A stretch of 64,000 nt of DNA from Candidatus Zhuqueibacterota bacterium (GCA_022616415.1 JAKEEU010000329.1:1-64000), one strand, 5' to 3'. Shown: positions 1 through 10,249, numbered from the stretch's first letter. Program-made: numbers and translations. Notes: a model not told the origin generated them from the letters alone.

Positions 1-101
1 AAAAGGTTGATACCTTTGAAGTGCTTGAGCCGTATGATGGGAAACTATCATGTACGGTTCTTAGGGGAGTTTGGGCGGGCAACCGCCCGAACTTACCCGA
101 T
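1..101 (+). mobile_element. Group II intron, 3' end (domains V and VI)
   Basis: Positions 27-60 form a 34-nt hairpin with the hallmarks of group II intron domain V: it opens GAGCCGTATG, has a GAAA-type loop region, and closes GTACGGTTC. Directly after it, 61-101 fold as domain VI: a nine-pair stem (about 70-78 with 83-91, one G-U pair) capped by GCAA, followed by an unpaired A seven bases before a terminal ...CCCGAT, matching a branch-point A and 3' splice site. The intron-encoded reverse transcriptase/maturase would lie upstream, outside the window, so the class and completeness cannot be judged. The downstream boundary at 101 is inferred from the usual spacing. Confidence 0.85.
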
Positions 102-443
102 ATTTGAGATCGAAAGAAGTTCGTGCAAATAAGAAAGTGCGGATGTAGATTTGGACAAGGGTTCTCGGCAGAGGTAAAACTATCTTGCCGCAGGCGCGCG
201 AAGGTTGGCATCTCGGCAGAGACGTATCGCGCCGTGATAGATGAAAACAGGGCAGTTCGGCAAAGAAGTAAAGCCTGCCCTGCCGCAGGCCAGGGTTGGA
301 TGAAGAATCGAAAATTCGAAAGAGCCAAAAGCAAGTAAAAATGCTTCCAGCATGACATATCAGTGCTCCATCGCTAACTGAGGCACTACTTTCCCATCCT
401 CTTCCCTCTTGCGCTTCTCGAAAAATATGTTTATTTTTGCGGT
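102..443. other. Intergenic region after the intron
   Basis: No gene is apparent here. It holds short GC-rich palindromic pieces, notably 273-295 (GCCTGC ... GCAGGC overlapping CCCTG ... CCAGGG). A very similar piece occurs inside the decaheme cytochrome gene near 15531-15563. The last 70 bp (about 385-443) closely resemble the stretch just upstream of the second kinase gene (3730-3781), so this leader was duplicated together with the kinase genes. Confidence 0.6.
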
Positions 444-3400
444 GTGGCAAAAAACTCAAAATCTTGCGCCGCTCGCTGGTGCCTGCTGTTCTGGCTCAAC
501 CTCGCCGCATCGCTCTTTGCCCAACCCAATGATATTCGCTTCGAGCACATTTCGGTGGAGCAAGGGCTCTCCAATTTTGCGCTGACGAAAATCGTGCAAG
601 ACCAACAGGGCTTTCTCTGGTTCGGCACGGAAGATGGCCTGAACAAATACGATGGCTACGAATTTACCGTCTACAAACCGGACGCTGCGGATTCCAATTC
701 GTTGCCGAATCGCTTTGTTCAGGCTTTATATGTCGACCGTGCGGGCAATCTATGGGTCGGAGCAGGCAATGACGGCTTGCGCCGGTATAATCCGAACGCC
801 GACAAATTTGAGCGCTTCAAATATGATCCGCACAATTCGGAAAGCTTGGCCGGCAAATTCGTCACCTCCATCTTGGAAGATAGTCGAGGCGACCTTTGGA
901 TTGGCACCCTGACCGGGCTTTATCGCTACAATCGCCAGCTTGACGTTCTGACGATTTATCGGCATGATCCCAGTGATACAACAACGATCAGCAGCGATGG
1001 GATCTATGCGCTCTGCGAAGATCAGACAGGCACTTTGTGGATTGGAACCCATGCCGGCATAAATCGTTTTGAGAGGGAAAAGAATGTTTTCCTTCGCTAC
1101 TGTGACGATCCCCAAAATCCTTCCTGCCTCAGCGGCGCTCTCATCGGTTGCCTTCGAGACGCGGTTTGGATTAGCACGAATGAAGGCTTGAATCAATACA
1201 ACCGCCAGACCAATACGAGTATTCGCCATACTTCTGTCCCCGATATAATTTTTGACTTTTATGAGGACAGCCGAGGCACGCTCTGGGTTGGCACCTTTCA
1301 TTACGGTTTGTGGCGCTATGATGCGGCAACGGATCGATTTTTCTCCTACTTGCACAATCCGGATGATCCGCATTCCCTAAGCGAAAATCGTATCCATTGC
1401 ATCTACGAAGACCGCTCCGGCGTGATGTGGATCGGCACGTATCGTCACGGCCTCAACCGTTATAATCGCCGGCAGGATGCTTTTACGCGCTACCAGACCC
1501 CGCGAAGCGGGGATGTCTACGCCATCAGACAGGATCGCAATGGCGAGCTGTGGATTGGCACGGGGAGCGCCGGCTTGCTGCGGTATGACCGGCGGGGAAA
1601 ACGTGTCGCGCACTACCGTCACGATCCCGACAATCCAATGAGTCTTAGCTCTGATGTCATATTGGCTATTCACGAAGACAGCCGAGGTGAGTTGTGGGTC
1701 GCTACCGGATGGGGATTGAATCGGTATGAGGCAAAGAGAAATCGTTTTGTCCACTACCCCCATGAGCCTCTCTTGGCTCCCGGGGTTGGCGAGCATTTTG
1801 AGGTAAAAGCGATTTACGAGGATCAGGATGGCGAAATCTGGATCGGCACCAAGACCAGCGGCTTGTGCCGTTTGGATCGTGAGAAAAAAACCTTCACGTA
1901 TTATCGCTACGACCCCACGAATCCGCGGAGTTTGAGTTCTAACGGTGTATGGTCCATCTGCGAAGATCAAAATGGCGATCTATGGGTTGGCACCCTGGGT
2001 GGCGGAGTGAATCGACTCGACAAAAAAACGGGAGCTTTCATCCGTTACCAGCACGATCCCCAAAATCCTCGGAGCCTGAATAATAATGGCGTCTACTCAG
2101 TATACGCCGACACCAACGGCTCTATTTGGGCCGGCACCTACGGCAGCGGATTGAATCGGCTTGATCCAAACACCGGACATGTTATCCATTACACGGACAG
2201 AGACGGCTTGCCCGATAATTATGTGAAAGGCATTTTGCCTGATGCGCACGGCAATCTCTGGCTGAGCACCGACAGGGGGCTTTCAAAACTTGTCCTGAGC
2301 CTCGCTGACGGCGGGGTAAACTCCGGCGAAGGATCGAATCCCCAAAAGGTGACGTTCAAAAACTTCACCGTCAAAGACGGGCTGATCAGCAATCAATTTC
2401 TTTCGGGCGCTTATTACAAAAGCCAGGACGGCCGGCTATTTTTTGGCGGCGAGGGAGGGGTGATTGCTTTTTATCCCGACAGCATTAAAGATAATCCCTA
2501 CATTCCGCCCGTCGTCATCACCAGTTTCAAAGTTTTCGACAAGCCGTTGCCGCAGAAGCGCGCGCTTTTTTCGCTCAAAGAGCTCCAGCTCTCTTACCGG
2601 CAGAATTTCTTCTCATTTGAATTCGTGGCGTTGGACTATGCGGCGCCGGCCCAAAATCAATATGCGTATAAGCTGGAAGGATTCGATCCGGATTGGATTT
2701 ACTCCGGCGCCAGGCGCTATGCCAGCTACACGAACGTCGATCCCGGCGAGTATGTTTTTCGCGTGAAGGGGGCGAATAGCGACGGGATTTGGAACGAACA
2801 AGGCGCGGCGATCGACATTATTATCACGCCGCCGTTTTGGAAAACCTGGTGGTTCCGTATTCTTGCGGCGCTGATCATGGGTGCTGCAATTTATGGCGCC
2901 TATCGTTATCGCGTCAACCGGCTTTTGGAAATGGAGCGGCTGCGCACGCGCCTTTCCGCCGATTTGCACGACGACATCGCCGGCAATCTCAGCAGCATCG
3001 CGATGTTCGGAAAGATCGTGCAAGACGAGGCCGCTGCCGCCGGCGAGAAAAAATCCGCCGGCTCCGAAATGCTCAAGCGCATGATTGTCCTCTCGCAAGA
3101 ATCCGTCACCTCCATCCGCGAAATTATTTGGGCCATCGATCCGCAGCCGGAAACGATTCACGATTTGTTGCTGCGCGTGCATGATCTGGCGGTGAATGCC
3201 TGCCGCGCGCAAAATATGATTTTGAAATTCGACGCCCCACCACAAGAGCAGCTTCCTCCCAGAAATCTTTCACCGGAGCAGCGCAAGCATCTGTGGCTGC
3301 TGCTGAAAGAAGCCGTCAACAACGCGATCAAACACTCCGGCGCCACCGAGCTGGCGATTTTTGCTTCTTTCAAGACGGGCAATTTGAATGTCAGTATCAT

Positions 3401-3557
3401 AGATAACGGCTCAGGTCTTGACGGCGCGACCGGCTCGACAAAATTTTCTGGCAAGGGCCTGGGAACGATGAAAGCGCGGGCGGAGCAGCTCAATGGCTCG
3501 TTCGGCATGCTCTCCGACGAGAGCGGAACAACCGTGAATGTGACCATCAAGCTTTGA
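444..3557 (+). CDS. Propeller-type sensor histidine kinase, paralog 1
   Basis: Membrane sensor kinase of 1037 residues. A signal sequence (about 10-26, ending SLFAQ) is followed by about 13 Reg_prop-like repeats (roughly 30-640; each has a G-x-L/I-W-I/V-G-T core), expected to form periplasmic beta-propellers. A Y_Y_Y domain (about 690-795) leads to one transmembrane helix (about 803-823). The cytoplasmic part has a HisKA_3-type dimerisation helix with phospho-acceptor His842 in DLHDDIAGNLSS, then a HATPase with N-box LLKEAVNNAIKHS and G-boxes DNGSG and GKGLG. Unlike Bacteroides hybrid kinases there is no receiver or AraC domain. Start is GTG at 444, with no clear ribosome site. The likely partner is the regulator at 10250. 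The ligand is unknown. Confidence 0.9.
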   Translation: MAKNSKSCAARWCLLFWLNLAASLFAQPNDIRFEHISVEQGLSNFALTKIVQDQQGFLWFGTEDGLNKYDGYEFTVYKPDAADSNSLPNRFVQALYVDRAGNLWVGAGNDGLRRYNPNADKFERFKYDPHNSESLAGKFVTSILEDSRGDLWIGTLTGLYRYNRQLDVLTIYRHDPSDTTTISSDGIYALCEDQTGTLWIGTHAGINRFEREKNVFLRYCDDPQNPSCLSGALIGCLRDAVWISTNEGLNQYNRQTNTSIRHTSVPDIIFDFYEDSRGTLWVGTFHYGLWRYDAATDRFFSYLHNPDDPHSLSENRIHCIYEDRSGVMWIGTYRHGLNRYNRRQDAFTRYQTPRSGDVYAIRQDRNGELWIGTGSAGLLRYDRRGKRVAHYRHDPDNPMSLSSDVILAIHEDSRGELWVATGWGLNRYEAKRNRFVHYPHEPLLAPGVGEHFEVKAIYEDQDGEIWIGTKTSGLCRLDREKKTFTYYRYDPTNPRSLSSNGVWSICEDQNGDLWVGTLGGGVNRLDKKTGAFIRYQHDPQNPRSLNNNGVYSVYADTNGSIWAGTYGSGLNRLDPNTGHVIHYTDRDGLPDNYVKGILPDAHGNLWLSTDRGLSKLVLSLADGGVNSGEGSNPQKVTFKNFTVKDGLISNQFLSGAYYKSQDGRLFFGGEGGVIAFYPDSIKDNPYIPPVVITSFKVFDKPLPQKRALFSLKELQLSYRQNFFSFEFVALDYAAPAQNQYAYKLEGFDPDWIYSGARRYASYTNVDPGEYVFRVKGANSDGIWNEQGAAIDIIITPPFWKTWWFRILAALIMGAAIYGAYRYRVNRLLEMERLRTRLSADLHDDIAGNLSSIAMFGKIVQDEAAAAGEKKSAGSEMLKRMIVLSQESVTSIREIIWAIDPQPETIHDLLLRVHDLAVNACRAQNMILKFDAPPQEQLPPRNLSPEQRKHLWLLLKEAVNNAIKHSGATELAIFASFKTGNLNVSIIDNGSGLDGATGSTKFSGKGLGTMKARAEQLNGSFGMLSDESGTTVNVTIKL

Positions 3558-3658
3558 GAATAGTCCAAATCGCCTATGGTCACCTTCCACAAAATTTGTG
3601 AATTGATTGCGAATTACTGATTGCCTTCGCGACTTTGCGTCTTTGCGTGAAAATTTTT

Positions 3659-3681
3659 GCCTGCGGCGCAGGCTTTTTTTT
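3659..3681 (+). terminator. Rho-independent terminator after kinase 1
   Basis: A six-pair GC stem (GCCTGC 3659-3664 with GCAGGC 3668-3673), a three-base loop and eight T residues (3674-3681), about 100 bp after the kinase stop. It suggests the three kinases are not simply one transcript. The preceding 3625-3650 contains iterated TTTGCG words like one arm of the word-repeat palindromes described below. Confidence 0.75.
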
Positions 3682-3781
3682 GCAACGAACCAACTTTTAA
3701 TGGAATAACGGCACAATCTCGCGCCGGACCTTCCCACCTCTTCCCTCTTGCGCTTCTCAAAAAATATGTTTACTTTGCGAT

Positions 3782-6700
3782 GTGACAAAAAAGTCAAAAC
3801 TTCGAGCCACTTTTTTGTGTCTCTTTTTCTGGCTCAACCTCGCCGCCTCGCTTTTGGCCCAACCGCAAGACCCCGACGGGCGCAGCCTCCGCTTCGAGCA
3901 CATTTCGGTGGAGCAGGGGCTCTCTCGCTTCTCGGTTACTTCCATCATCCAAGATCATCAAGGCTTCCTCTGGTTCGGCACGCAACACGGCCTGAATCGC
4001 TATGATGGCTTCAACTTTACCGTCTACAAGTCTGACCCTTCCGATGCCCATTCCCTTCCCCATTCATTCATTACGAGTTTGTGTGTAGACCACCGGGGTA
4101 GCCTTTGGGTAGGCACGGGAACCCGTTGGGTAGACACGGGAGGCGGTTTGTGCCGCTACGACCCTGATACGGAAAAATTTGTGCGCTACCAGCACGACCC
4201 GCATAATTCCAACAGCTTATCCTGGGATGCGGTTAACACAATCATTGAAGATAGCATGGGCAAACTTTGGATTGGCACGCATGCCGGGTTGAATCGATAT
4301 GATAGCGAGAATGATCTTTTTATCCATTACCGGCATGACCCCAATGATTCCAACTCTTTGAGCGGAGAGTTCATAACTTCGATCTGCGAAGCCAGGACAG
4401 GTGCGTTGTGGATTGGCACCGATGCCGGGTTGAATCGATATGAGCGGAAAAACAATACATTTATTCATTACCGGCACGATGCCAAGAACCTCTCCGGCCT
4501 CAGCAGCAATTACATCACCTGCATTTTGGAAGACCGTCGCGGGGTCATCTGGATTGGAACGAATGAAGGGCTGAATCGCTATGATACCACGACCGATAAG
4601 ATTGTTCGCTGCCGTTTTGATCCCAATGATCCTTACACTATAGCCTCTGAAGCCCCTGACTTTATTTATAGTCTGTATGAGGATAGCAAAGGCGTTCTCT
4701 GGGTTGGTACCTTTGGTCTCGGTTTGTTGCGTCATGATCCGAACACTGATGGGTTTTTTCGCTATGTGCATGATCCAAATGATCCGTATTCTCTGGATCA
4801 AAATCGGGTACATTGCATATACGAAGACCGAGCGGGCGTCTTATGGATTGGTACTTATCGTGGCGGTCTCAATCGCTACGATCGTAAGCAGGATGCATTT
4901 GTTCGTTACCAGGTTGAATCGGAAGTCTATGCCATCTTTCAAGATCGGCGCGGCGAGCTCTGGATCGGCACAGCCAACGCTGGCTTGTTCCGACTGAGTC
5001 GGAATTATGACCGGGCACGAAATCGCTTTGTGAAATATATGCACGATCCAGGCAATCCTGAGAGTCTCAGTACCAATTATGTGCTGGCCATCCACGAAGA
5101 CAACAGAGGAGAGTTGTGGATTGGCACTGGATTGGGATTGAGCCGGTATGATGCCAGGCGAAATCGTTTTATCCGGTACCATCATGCGCCGATCGCTCCT
5201 GAGAATTCGGAGCACCATGAGGTAAAAGTCATTTATGAAGACAGAGAAGGCGAGATCTGGATCGGAACCAAGGGCAGCGGATTGTGCCAATTGAACCGCC
5301 AGCAGAGGACCTTCACATATTATCGGCATGAGCCAGATAATCTACAAAGTTTGAGTAGCAACAATGTCTGGTCCATAAGCGAAGATAAAAAAGAAAACCT
5401 GTGGATTGGCACTTTCGGTGGCGGAGTGAATCGATTTGACAAAAAAACGCAGACTTTCACACGATACCAGCATGATCCGAAGAACCCCCACAGTCTCAAT
5501 ACTAACGATATTTACACGGTATATGCTGATACGAATGGGTATATTTGGATCGGTACCTTCGGGGGCGGATTGAATCAGTACGACCCCGACACCGAGACTT
5601 TTACTCACTATACTGACAAAGATGGCTTACTTGATAATTTTGTAAAGGGCATACTTCCTGATGGAAAGGGGAATTTATGGCTGAGCACTGACAGGGGTTT
5701 GTCGAAGCTTGTTCTGAGTCCCGATTCAAGCGGGAAAGGATTCAATCCGCAAACCCGAACATTTAAAAATTACACCAGGAAGGATGGCCTACACGACAAC
5801 GTCTTTCTTTCCGGCGCCTTTCATAAAGGCAGGGATGGTCGCTTTTATTTCGGTGGCAATGGCGGCCTGACGGCGTTTTATCCGGATAGCGTCAAGGATC
5901 ATCCGTACATTCCGCCGGTCGTGCTCACCAGCCTCAAAGTGTTCAATGAGCCGCTACGCCCGCGAGATACAGTCGTGCGACATCCGATTGCTTCCCTCAA
6001 GGAAATCCTGCTTACGCACAAACAGAACTTTTTCTCTTTTGAGTTTGTGGCACTGGATTACACCGCGCCGGCCAAGAATCAGTATGCCTTCAAATTAGAA
6101 GGCTTTGATCCGGATTGGATTTACTCCGGCGCTAGGCGCTACGCCAGCTACACGAACGTCGATCCAGGCGAGTATGTTTTTCGCGTGAAAGGCGCGAACA
6201 GCGACGGCGTTTGGAATGAAGAGGGTGCTTCAATCAAAATCATCATCACGCCGCCGTTTTGGAAAACCTGGTGGTTTCGCTTTTTTGCTTTTCTGACGAT
6301 CAGCGGCCTAGTTTGGAGCGCTTATCGTTATCGCGTCAATCGGCTTTTGGAGATGGAACGGCTACGCACGCGCCTTTCTGCCGATCTGCACGATGAGATC
6401 GCCGGCAATCTCAGCAGTATTGCCATGTTCGGTAAAATCATTCAGGACGAAGCCTCCAAGACTGGCGAGAAAGCTTTCGTGGGGTTGCAGCTCCTGGAGC
6501 GTATGATTACCCTCTCGCAAGAATCCGTCACCGCCATCCGCGAAATTATTTGGGCCATCGATCCGCAGCCGGAAACGATTCACGATTTGCTGCTGCGCGT
6601 GCATGACCTGGCGGTGAATGCCTGCCGCGCGCAAAATATGATTTTGAAATTCGACGCCCCACCCCAAGAGCAGCTTCCTCCCAGAAATCTTTCACCGGAG

Positions 6701-6979
6701 CAGCGCAAGCATCTGTGGCTGCTGCTGAAAGAAGCCGTCAACAATGCCGCCAAACATTCCGGCGGCACCGAGCTGGCAATTTATGCTTCTTGCAAAACGG
6801 GCCATTTGCACATCAGCATTATTGATAATGGCTCCGGCCTTAACGGCGCCAACAGCGCGACGAGATTCTCGGGCAAAGGCTTGGGAACGATGAAAGCGCG
6901 CGCGGAGCAGATTAATGGCTCGTTCGGCATGCTTTCCGACGAAAGCGGAACAACCGTGAATGTGACCATCAAGCTTTGA
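3782..6979 (+). CDS. Propeller-type sensor histidine kinase, paralog 2
   Basis: Second tandem paralog (1065 residues) with the same order: signal sequence, about 13 Reg_prop-like repeats, Y_Y_Y domain, one transmembrane helix, HisKA_3 with His870 in DLHDEIAGNLSS, and HATPase (LLKEAVNNAAKHS, DNGSG, GKGLG). The propeller is clearly diverged from paralog 1, but from the Y_Y_Y domain to the stop the DNA is nearly identical over long stretches. Start GTG 3782 matches paralog 1. The T-rich leader and a 3' tail just after the stop (TTTGAGAATAGTCCAAAT) are also shared, marking the duplication unit. Expected to phosphorylate a NarL-type regulator. Confidence 0.9.
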   Translation: MTKKSKLRATFLCLFFWLNLAASLLAQPQDPDGRSLRFEHISVEQGLSRFSVTSIIQDHQGFLWFGTQHGLNRYDGFNFTVYKSDPSDAHSLPHSFITSLCVDHRGSLWVGTGTRWVDTGGGLCRYDPDTEKFVRYQHDPHNSNSLSWDAVNTIIEDSMGKLWIGTHAGLNRYDSENDLFIHYRHDPNDSNSLSGEFITSICEARTGALWIGTDAGLNRYERKNNTFIHYRHDAKNLSGLSSNYITCILEDRRGVIWIGTNEGLNRYDTTTDKIVRCRFDPNDPYTIASEAPDFIYSLYEDSKGVLWVGTFGLGLLRHDPNTDGFFRYVHDPNDPYSLDQNRVHCIYEDRAGVLWIGTYRGGLNRYDRKQDAFVRYQVESEVYAIFQDRRGELWIGTANAGLFRLSRNYDRARNRFVKYMHDPGNPESLSTNYVLAIHEDNRGELWIGTGLGLSRYDARRNRFIRYHHAPIAPENSEHHEVKVIYEDREGEIWIGTKGSGLCQLNRQQRTFTYYRHEPDNLQSLSSNNVWSISEDKKENLWIGTFGGGVNRFDKKTQTFTRYQHDPKNPHSLNTNDIYTVYADTNGYIWIGTFGGGLNQYDPDTETFTHYTDKDGLLDNFVKGILPDGKGNLWLSTDRGLSKLVLSPDSSGKGFNPQTRTFKNYTRKDGLHDNVFLSGAFHKGRDGRFYFGGNGGLTAFYPDSVKDHPYIPPVVLTSLKVFNEPLRPRDTVVRHPIASLKEILLTHKQNFFSFEFVALDYTAPAKNQYAFKLEGFDPDWIYSGARRYASYTNVDPGEYVFRVKGANSDGVWNEEGASIKIIITPPFWKTWWFRFFAFLTISGLVWSAYRYRVNRLLEMERLRTRLSADLHDEIAGNLSSIAMFGKIIQDEASKTGEKAFVGLQLLERMITLSQESVTAIREIIWAIDPQPETIHDLLLRVHDLAVNACRAQNMILKFDAPPQEQLPPRNLSPEQRKHLWLLLKEAVNNAAKHSGGTELAIYASCKTGHLHISIIDNGSGLNGANSATRFSGKGLGTMKARAEQINGSFGMLSDESGTTVNVTIKL

Positions 6980-7023
6980 GAATAGTCCAAATCGCCTATT
7001 GCGACTTTCGACAAAACTTATAG

Positions 7024-10000
7024 ATGATGAAAACTCAACGCAATTCACCGCAAAGGAGGGTCAATGATCGCGCGTCACATCGAGCCACTTTTTTTTGTCT
7101 CTTTTTCTGGCTCAACCTCGCCACTTCGCTTTTTGCCCAACCCCACGACATTCGCTTCGAGCATATCTCGGTGGAGCAAGGTCTTTCCAATTTTTCCGTT
7201 AGCAGCATCGTGCAGGATCAACAAGGCTTTCTTTGGATTGCGACGGAAGAAGGCCTGAATAGATACGACGGCTACGATTTCACGGTCTACAAAGCTGACC
7301 CTGCGGATAGCAATGCACTTCCGACTTCCTTCTTCGGACAATTGTATCGCGACCGCGCGGGCGCCCTCTGGCCTAACGCCTTCGTCCACTTGTATCGCTA
7401 CGATCCTGAGACCGATTCATTTGTGCGATTTGAGCGTTATGCCCCCAATACCAAAAGTCTATCCGGCAAATGGATAACTCAAGTTATCGAAGATGGGTAC
7501 GGCGAATTTTGGATCGGCACCACTGAAGGGCTCCATCGCTATAATCGGCAGCGGGAGGTTTTGATTGATTATCGGCACGATCCCAACGACCCGACCTCGA
7601 TCAGTGCTGATTACATCACGGCCTTCAGCGAAGATTCCGCTTCACGGAACACTTTATGGATTGGAACTATGAACGGCGGCGCGAATCGCTTTGACCGTGA
7701 AAGAAATGTTTTCAAGCGCTATCGTCACGATCCGGCCGATCCCAATGGCTTGAGCAGCGATTACATTTGGTGCATTTGCGAAGATCGTCGCGGCGTCGTC
7801 TGGATCGGTACGGAGAACGGCTTGTGTCGCTATGACCGCCAGGCGGATCGGATCCAGCGCTATCGTTCCAATCCTGATGTTTCGAAAACGCTTGGCAGCG
7901 ATAGAGTTTTCGTTCTGTTTGAAGACAGTCAAGGCACACTTTGGGCCGGCACTCGCAACGTGGGTTTGTGGCGATACGAGCCGCAGGCCGATCGCTTTCT
8001 CCAATATCAACACGACCCTGACGATCCCCATTCTTTGAGCGGCAACCGCATCCACGCCATCCATGAGGATCGCTCGGGCGTCTTATGGTTTGGTCACTAC
8101 CGCGCCGGTCTCAGTCGCTATGCCCGCCACCAAGATAAATTTGTACGCTATAAGATCAACGGCGAGGTTTATGCGATCTGGCAAGATCGAAACGCCAATC
8201 TCTGGGTTGGCGGTATTGGCACGGGGCTCCTGCAGTTTAATCGCGAAGGCAAGCTGGTCGCGCATTATCGTCACGATCCCCAAAATTCCCATAGTCTCAG
8301 TAGCGATGATATATGGGCCGTCCGTGAAGATCGGCGGGGCCGTCTCTGGATCGGGACGGACGAAGGTCTCAATCTTTATGACACCAAACGCCGGCAGTTC
8401 ATTCGGTACAAACATCAGCCGCTCGATCCGAGCAATGAAGAGCACCGCGCAGTGAAAATCATTTATGAAGATTCAAAGGGTGAAATCTGGTTCGGCACCA
8501 AAGGCAGCGGCTTATTGCGTTGGGAAGGTAACCAAAAAACGTTCATCTATTATCAGCCTGATCCCAAGAATCCGCAAAGTTTGAGCGGTACCCACGTATG
8601 GGCGATTTGCGAGGATCTAAGGGCTGATCTCTGGATCGGTACGTTCGGCGCCGGTTTGAATCGCTTCAACCGCAAAACCCAGACGTTTACCCGCTACCCG
8701 CGCGATGGCAAGCAAAGCGATGGGATTTATTCGCTTCATATCGATTCCGCGGGAGGCGTTTGGAGCGGCACTTTTGGCGGCGGTTTGCAGCGCTTGGACC
8801 CTCGCACGAATCGATTTACGTATTACAAGGATCGCAACGGCCTGATTGACAATTTTGTGAAAGGCGTGATGGCAGATGCCAGAGGGAATCTCTGGTTGAG
8901 CACGGATAAAGGGTTGTCGCGCTTTGATACGCGCACGGAGGAATTCAAAAATTTCACGGTAAAGGATGGACTGATCAGTAATGTGTTGCTATCGGGGGCC
9001 TATTACAAGAGCCAAGATGGCCGGCTGTTTTTCGGCGGCGAAGGCGGGGTGATTGCTTTTTATCCCGACAGCGTTAAAGACAATCCGCTTATTCCGCCAA
9101 TCGTCATCACCAGGTTCAAAGTTTTCGACAAACCTTTGCCGTTGCAGAAAGCCGTTTTTTCACTCAAAGACATCCAGCTCTCCTACCGGCAGAATTTCTT
9201 TTCATTCGAATTCGTAGCGCTGGATTACACCGCGCCGGCAAAAAATCAATATGCTTATATGCTGGAAGGCTTCGATCCGGACTGGGTTTACTCCGGCACG
9301 AGACGTTATGCGAGCTACACCAATGTCGATCCGGGCGAGTATGTTTTTCGCGTGAAGGGTGCGAACAGCGACGGCGTGTGGAACGAGCAGGGCGCTGCCA
9401 TCACCATCACCATCACGCCGCCATTTTGGAAAACGTGGTGGTTTCGTGCAATCGCGTTGGTGACCATCGGCCTTTTCGTCTGGGGCGTTTATCGCTATCG
9501 CGTCAATCAATTGTTGGCGATGGAGCGGCTGCGCACGAGATTGGCGGCGGATTTGCACGACGAAATCGCCGGCAATCTCAGCAGCATCGCCATGTTCGGA
9601 AAAATCGTGCAAGACGAAGCCGCGGCGGCAGGGGGAAAAAAAATGGCCGGCTCCGAATTGTTGGAACGGATCGTCACGCTTTCACAAGAATCCGTGGCGG
9701 CGATCCGGGAGATCATTTGGGCCATCGATCCGAAGCCTGAAACGATTCACGATTTGCTGATGCGGGTTCGCGATTGGGCCGTCAATACCTGCCGGCCGCA
9801 AAACATCATGCTGAAATTCGACGCGCCACCCCAGGAGCAGCTTCCTCCCAAAAATCTTTCGCCCGAGCAGCGCAAGCATCTTTGGCTGCTGTTGAAAGAA
9901 GCCGTCAACAATGCCGCCAAACATTCCGGCGGCACCGAACTGGCGGTTTATGCCTCCTACAAAACGGGCCAATTGCACATCAGCATTATTGATAATGGCT

Positions 10001-10146
10001 CCGGCCTCGACGGCGCCAACGGCGCGGCGAGATTTTCGGGCAAAGGTCTGGGAACGATGAAAGCGCGCGCCGAGCAGCTTAATGGCTCGTTTGGCATGCT
10101 TTCCGACGAAAGCGGGACCACCGTGAGCGTGACCATCAAAATTTGA
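7024..10146 (+). CDS. Propeller-type sensor histidine kinase, paralog 3
   Basis: Third paralog (1040 residues as drawn) with the same architecture: signal sequence ending SLFAQ, Reg_prop-like repeats, Y_Y_Y domain, transmembrane helix (about 805-825), HisKA_3 with His845 in DLHDEIAGNLSS and a HATPase. It ends with the same short 3' tail as the other two. The start is uncertain. The only in-frame ATGs (7024, 7027) lack a ribosome site and add about 20 residues before the signal sequence. A strong AAAGGAGGG site at 7052-7060 serves an ATG at 7064 in another frame, which rejoins this frame only by slippage at a T8 run (7089-7096). It lies about 100 bp before the response regulator. Confidence 0.87.
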   Translation: MMKTQRNSPQRRVNDRASHRATFFCLFFWLNLATSLFAQPHDIRFEHISVEQGLSNFSVSSIVQDQQGFLWIATEEGLNRYDGYDFTVYKADPADSNALPTSFFGQLYRDRAGALWPNAFVHLYRYDPETDSFVRFERYAPNTKSLSGKWITQVIEDGYGEFWIGTTEGLHRYNRQREVLIDYRHDPNDPTSISADYITAFSEDSASRNTLWIGTMNGGANRFDRERNVFKRYRHDPADPNGLSSDYIWCICEDRRGVVWIGTENGLCRYDRQADRIQRYRSNPDVSKTLGSDRVFVLFEDSQGTLWAGTRNVGLWRYEPQADRFLQYQHDPDDPHSLSGNRIHAIHEDRSGVLWFGHYRAGLSRYARHQDKFVRYKINGEVYAIWQDRNANLWVGGIGTGLLQFNREGKLVAHYRHDPQNSHSLSSDDIWAVREDRRGRLWIGTDEGLNLYDTKRRQFIRYKHQPLDPSNEEHRAVKIIYEDSKGEIWFGTKGSGLLRWEGNQKTFIYYQPDPKNPQSLSGTHVWAICEDLRADLWIGTFGAGLNRFNRKTQTFTRYPRDGKQSDGIYSLHIDSAGGVWSGTFGGGLQRLDPRTNRFTYYKDRNGLIDNFVKGVMADARGNLWLSTDKGLSRFDTRTEEFKNFTVKDGLISNVLLSGAYYKSQDGRLFFGGEGGVIAFYPDSVKDNPLIPPIVITRFKVFDKPLPLQKAVFSLKDIQLSYRQNFFSFEFVALDYTAPAKNQYAYMLEGFDPDWVYSGTRRYASYTNVDPGEYVFRVKGANSDGVWNEQGAAITITITPPFWKTWWFRAIALVTIGLFVWGVYRYRVNQLLAMERLRTRLAADLHDEIAGNLSSIAMFGKIVQDEAAAAGGKKMAGSELLERIVTLSQESVAAIREIIWAIDPKPETIHDLLMRVRDWAVNTCRPQNIMLKFDAPPQEQLPPKNLSPEQRKHLWLLLKEAVNNAAKHSGGTELAVYASYKTGQLHISIIDNGSGLDGANGAARFSGKGLGTMKARAEQLNGSFGMLSDESGTTVSVTIKI
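7052..7096 (+). promoter_or_regulatory. Strong Shine-Dalgarno and ATG out of frame with kinase 3, plus T8 tract
   Basis: AAAGGAGGG (7052-7060) sits just ahead of ATG 7064-7066. From that ATG the frame runs through a T8 tract (7089-7096) and then diverges from the kinase. A -1 slip or one added base on the T run would join it to the conserved signal sequence. The same tract is T6 in paralog 2. It may be a slippery or phase-variable site, a decayed start, or a sequencing error. Confidence 0.45.
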
Positions 10147-10249
10147 GAATAGTCCAAATGGCCTATTGTTAGTGTCAACAAAACTTGTAAATTTTGAAAT
10201 AGCACAAACAAACTGAACACTGATTACTGAACACTGAATGCTGGCCACT

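Noticed and set aside
432-439. Bacteroidetes-type -7 promoter motif (TATTTTTG) just before kinase 1
   Set aside because: It matches the short consensus but lies only four bases from the GTG start and is not kept exactly in paralog 2, so it may be chance.
2613-3245. Long open frames on the minus strand across the kinase genes
   Set aside because: They mirror the conserved kinase coding sequence, recur in all three paralogs at the same place, and have no recognisable domains.
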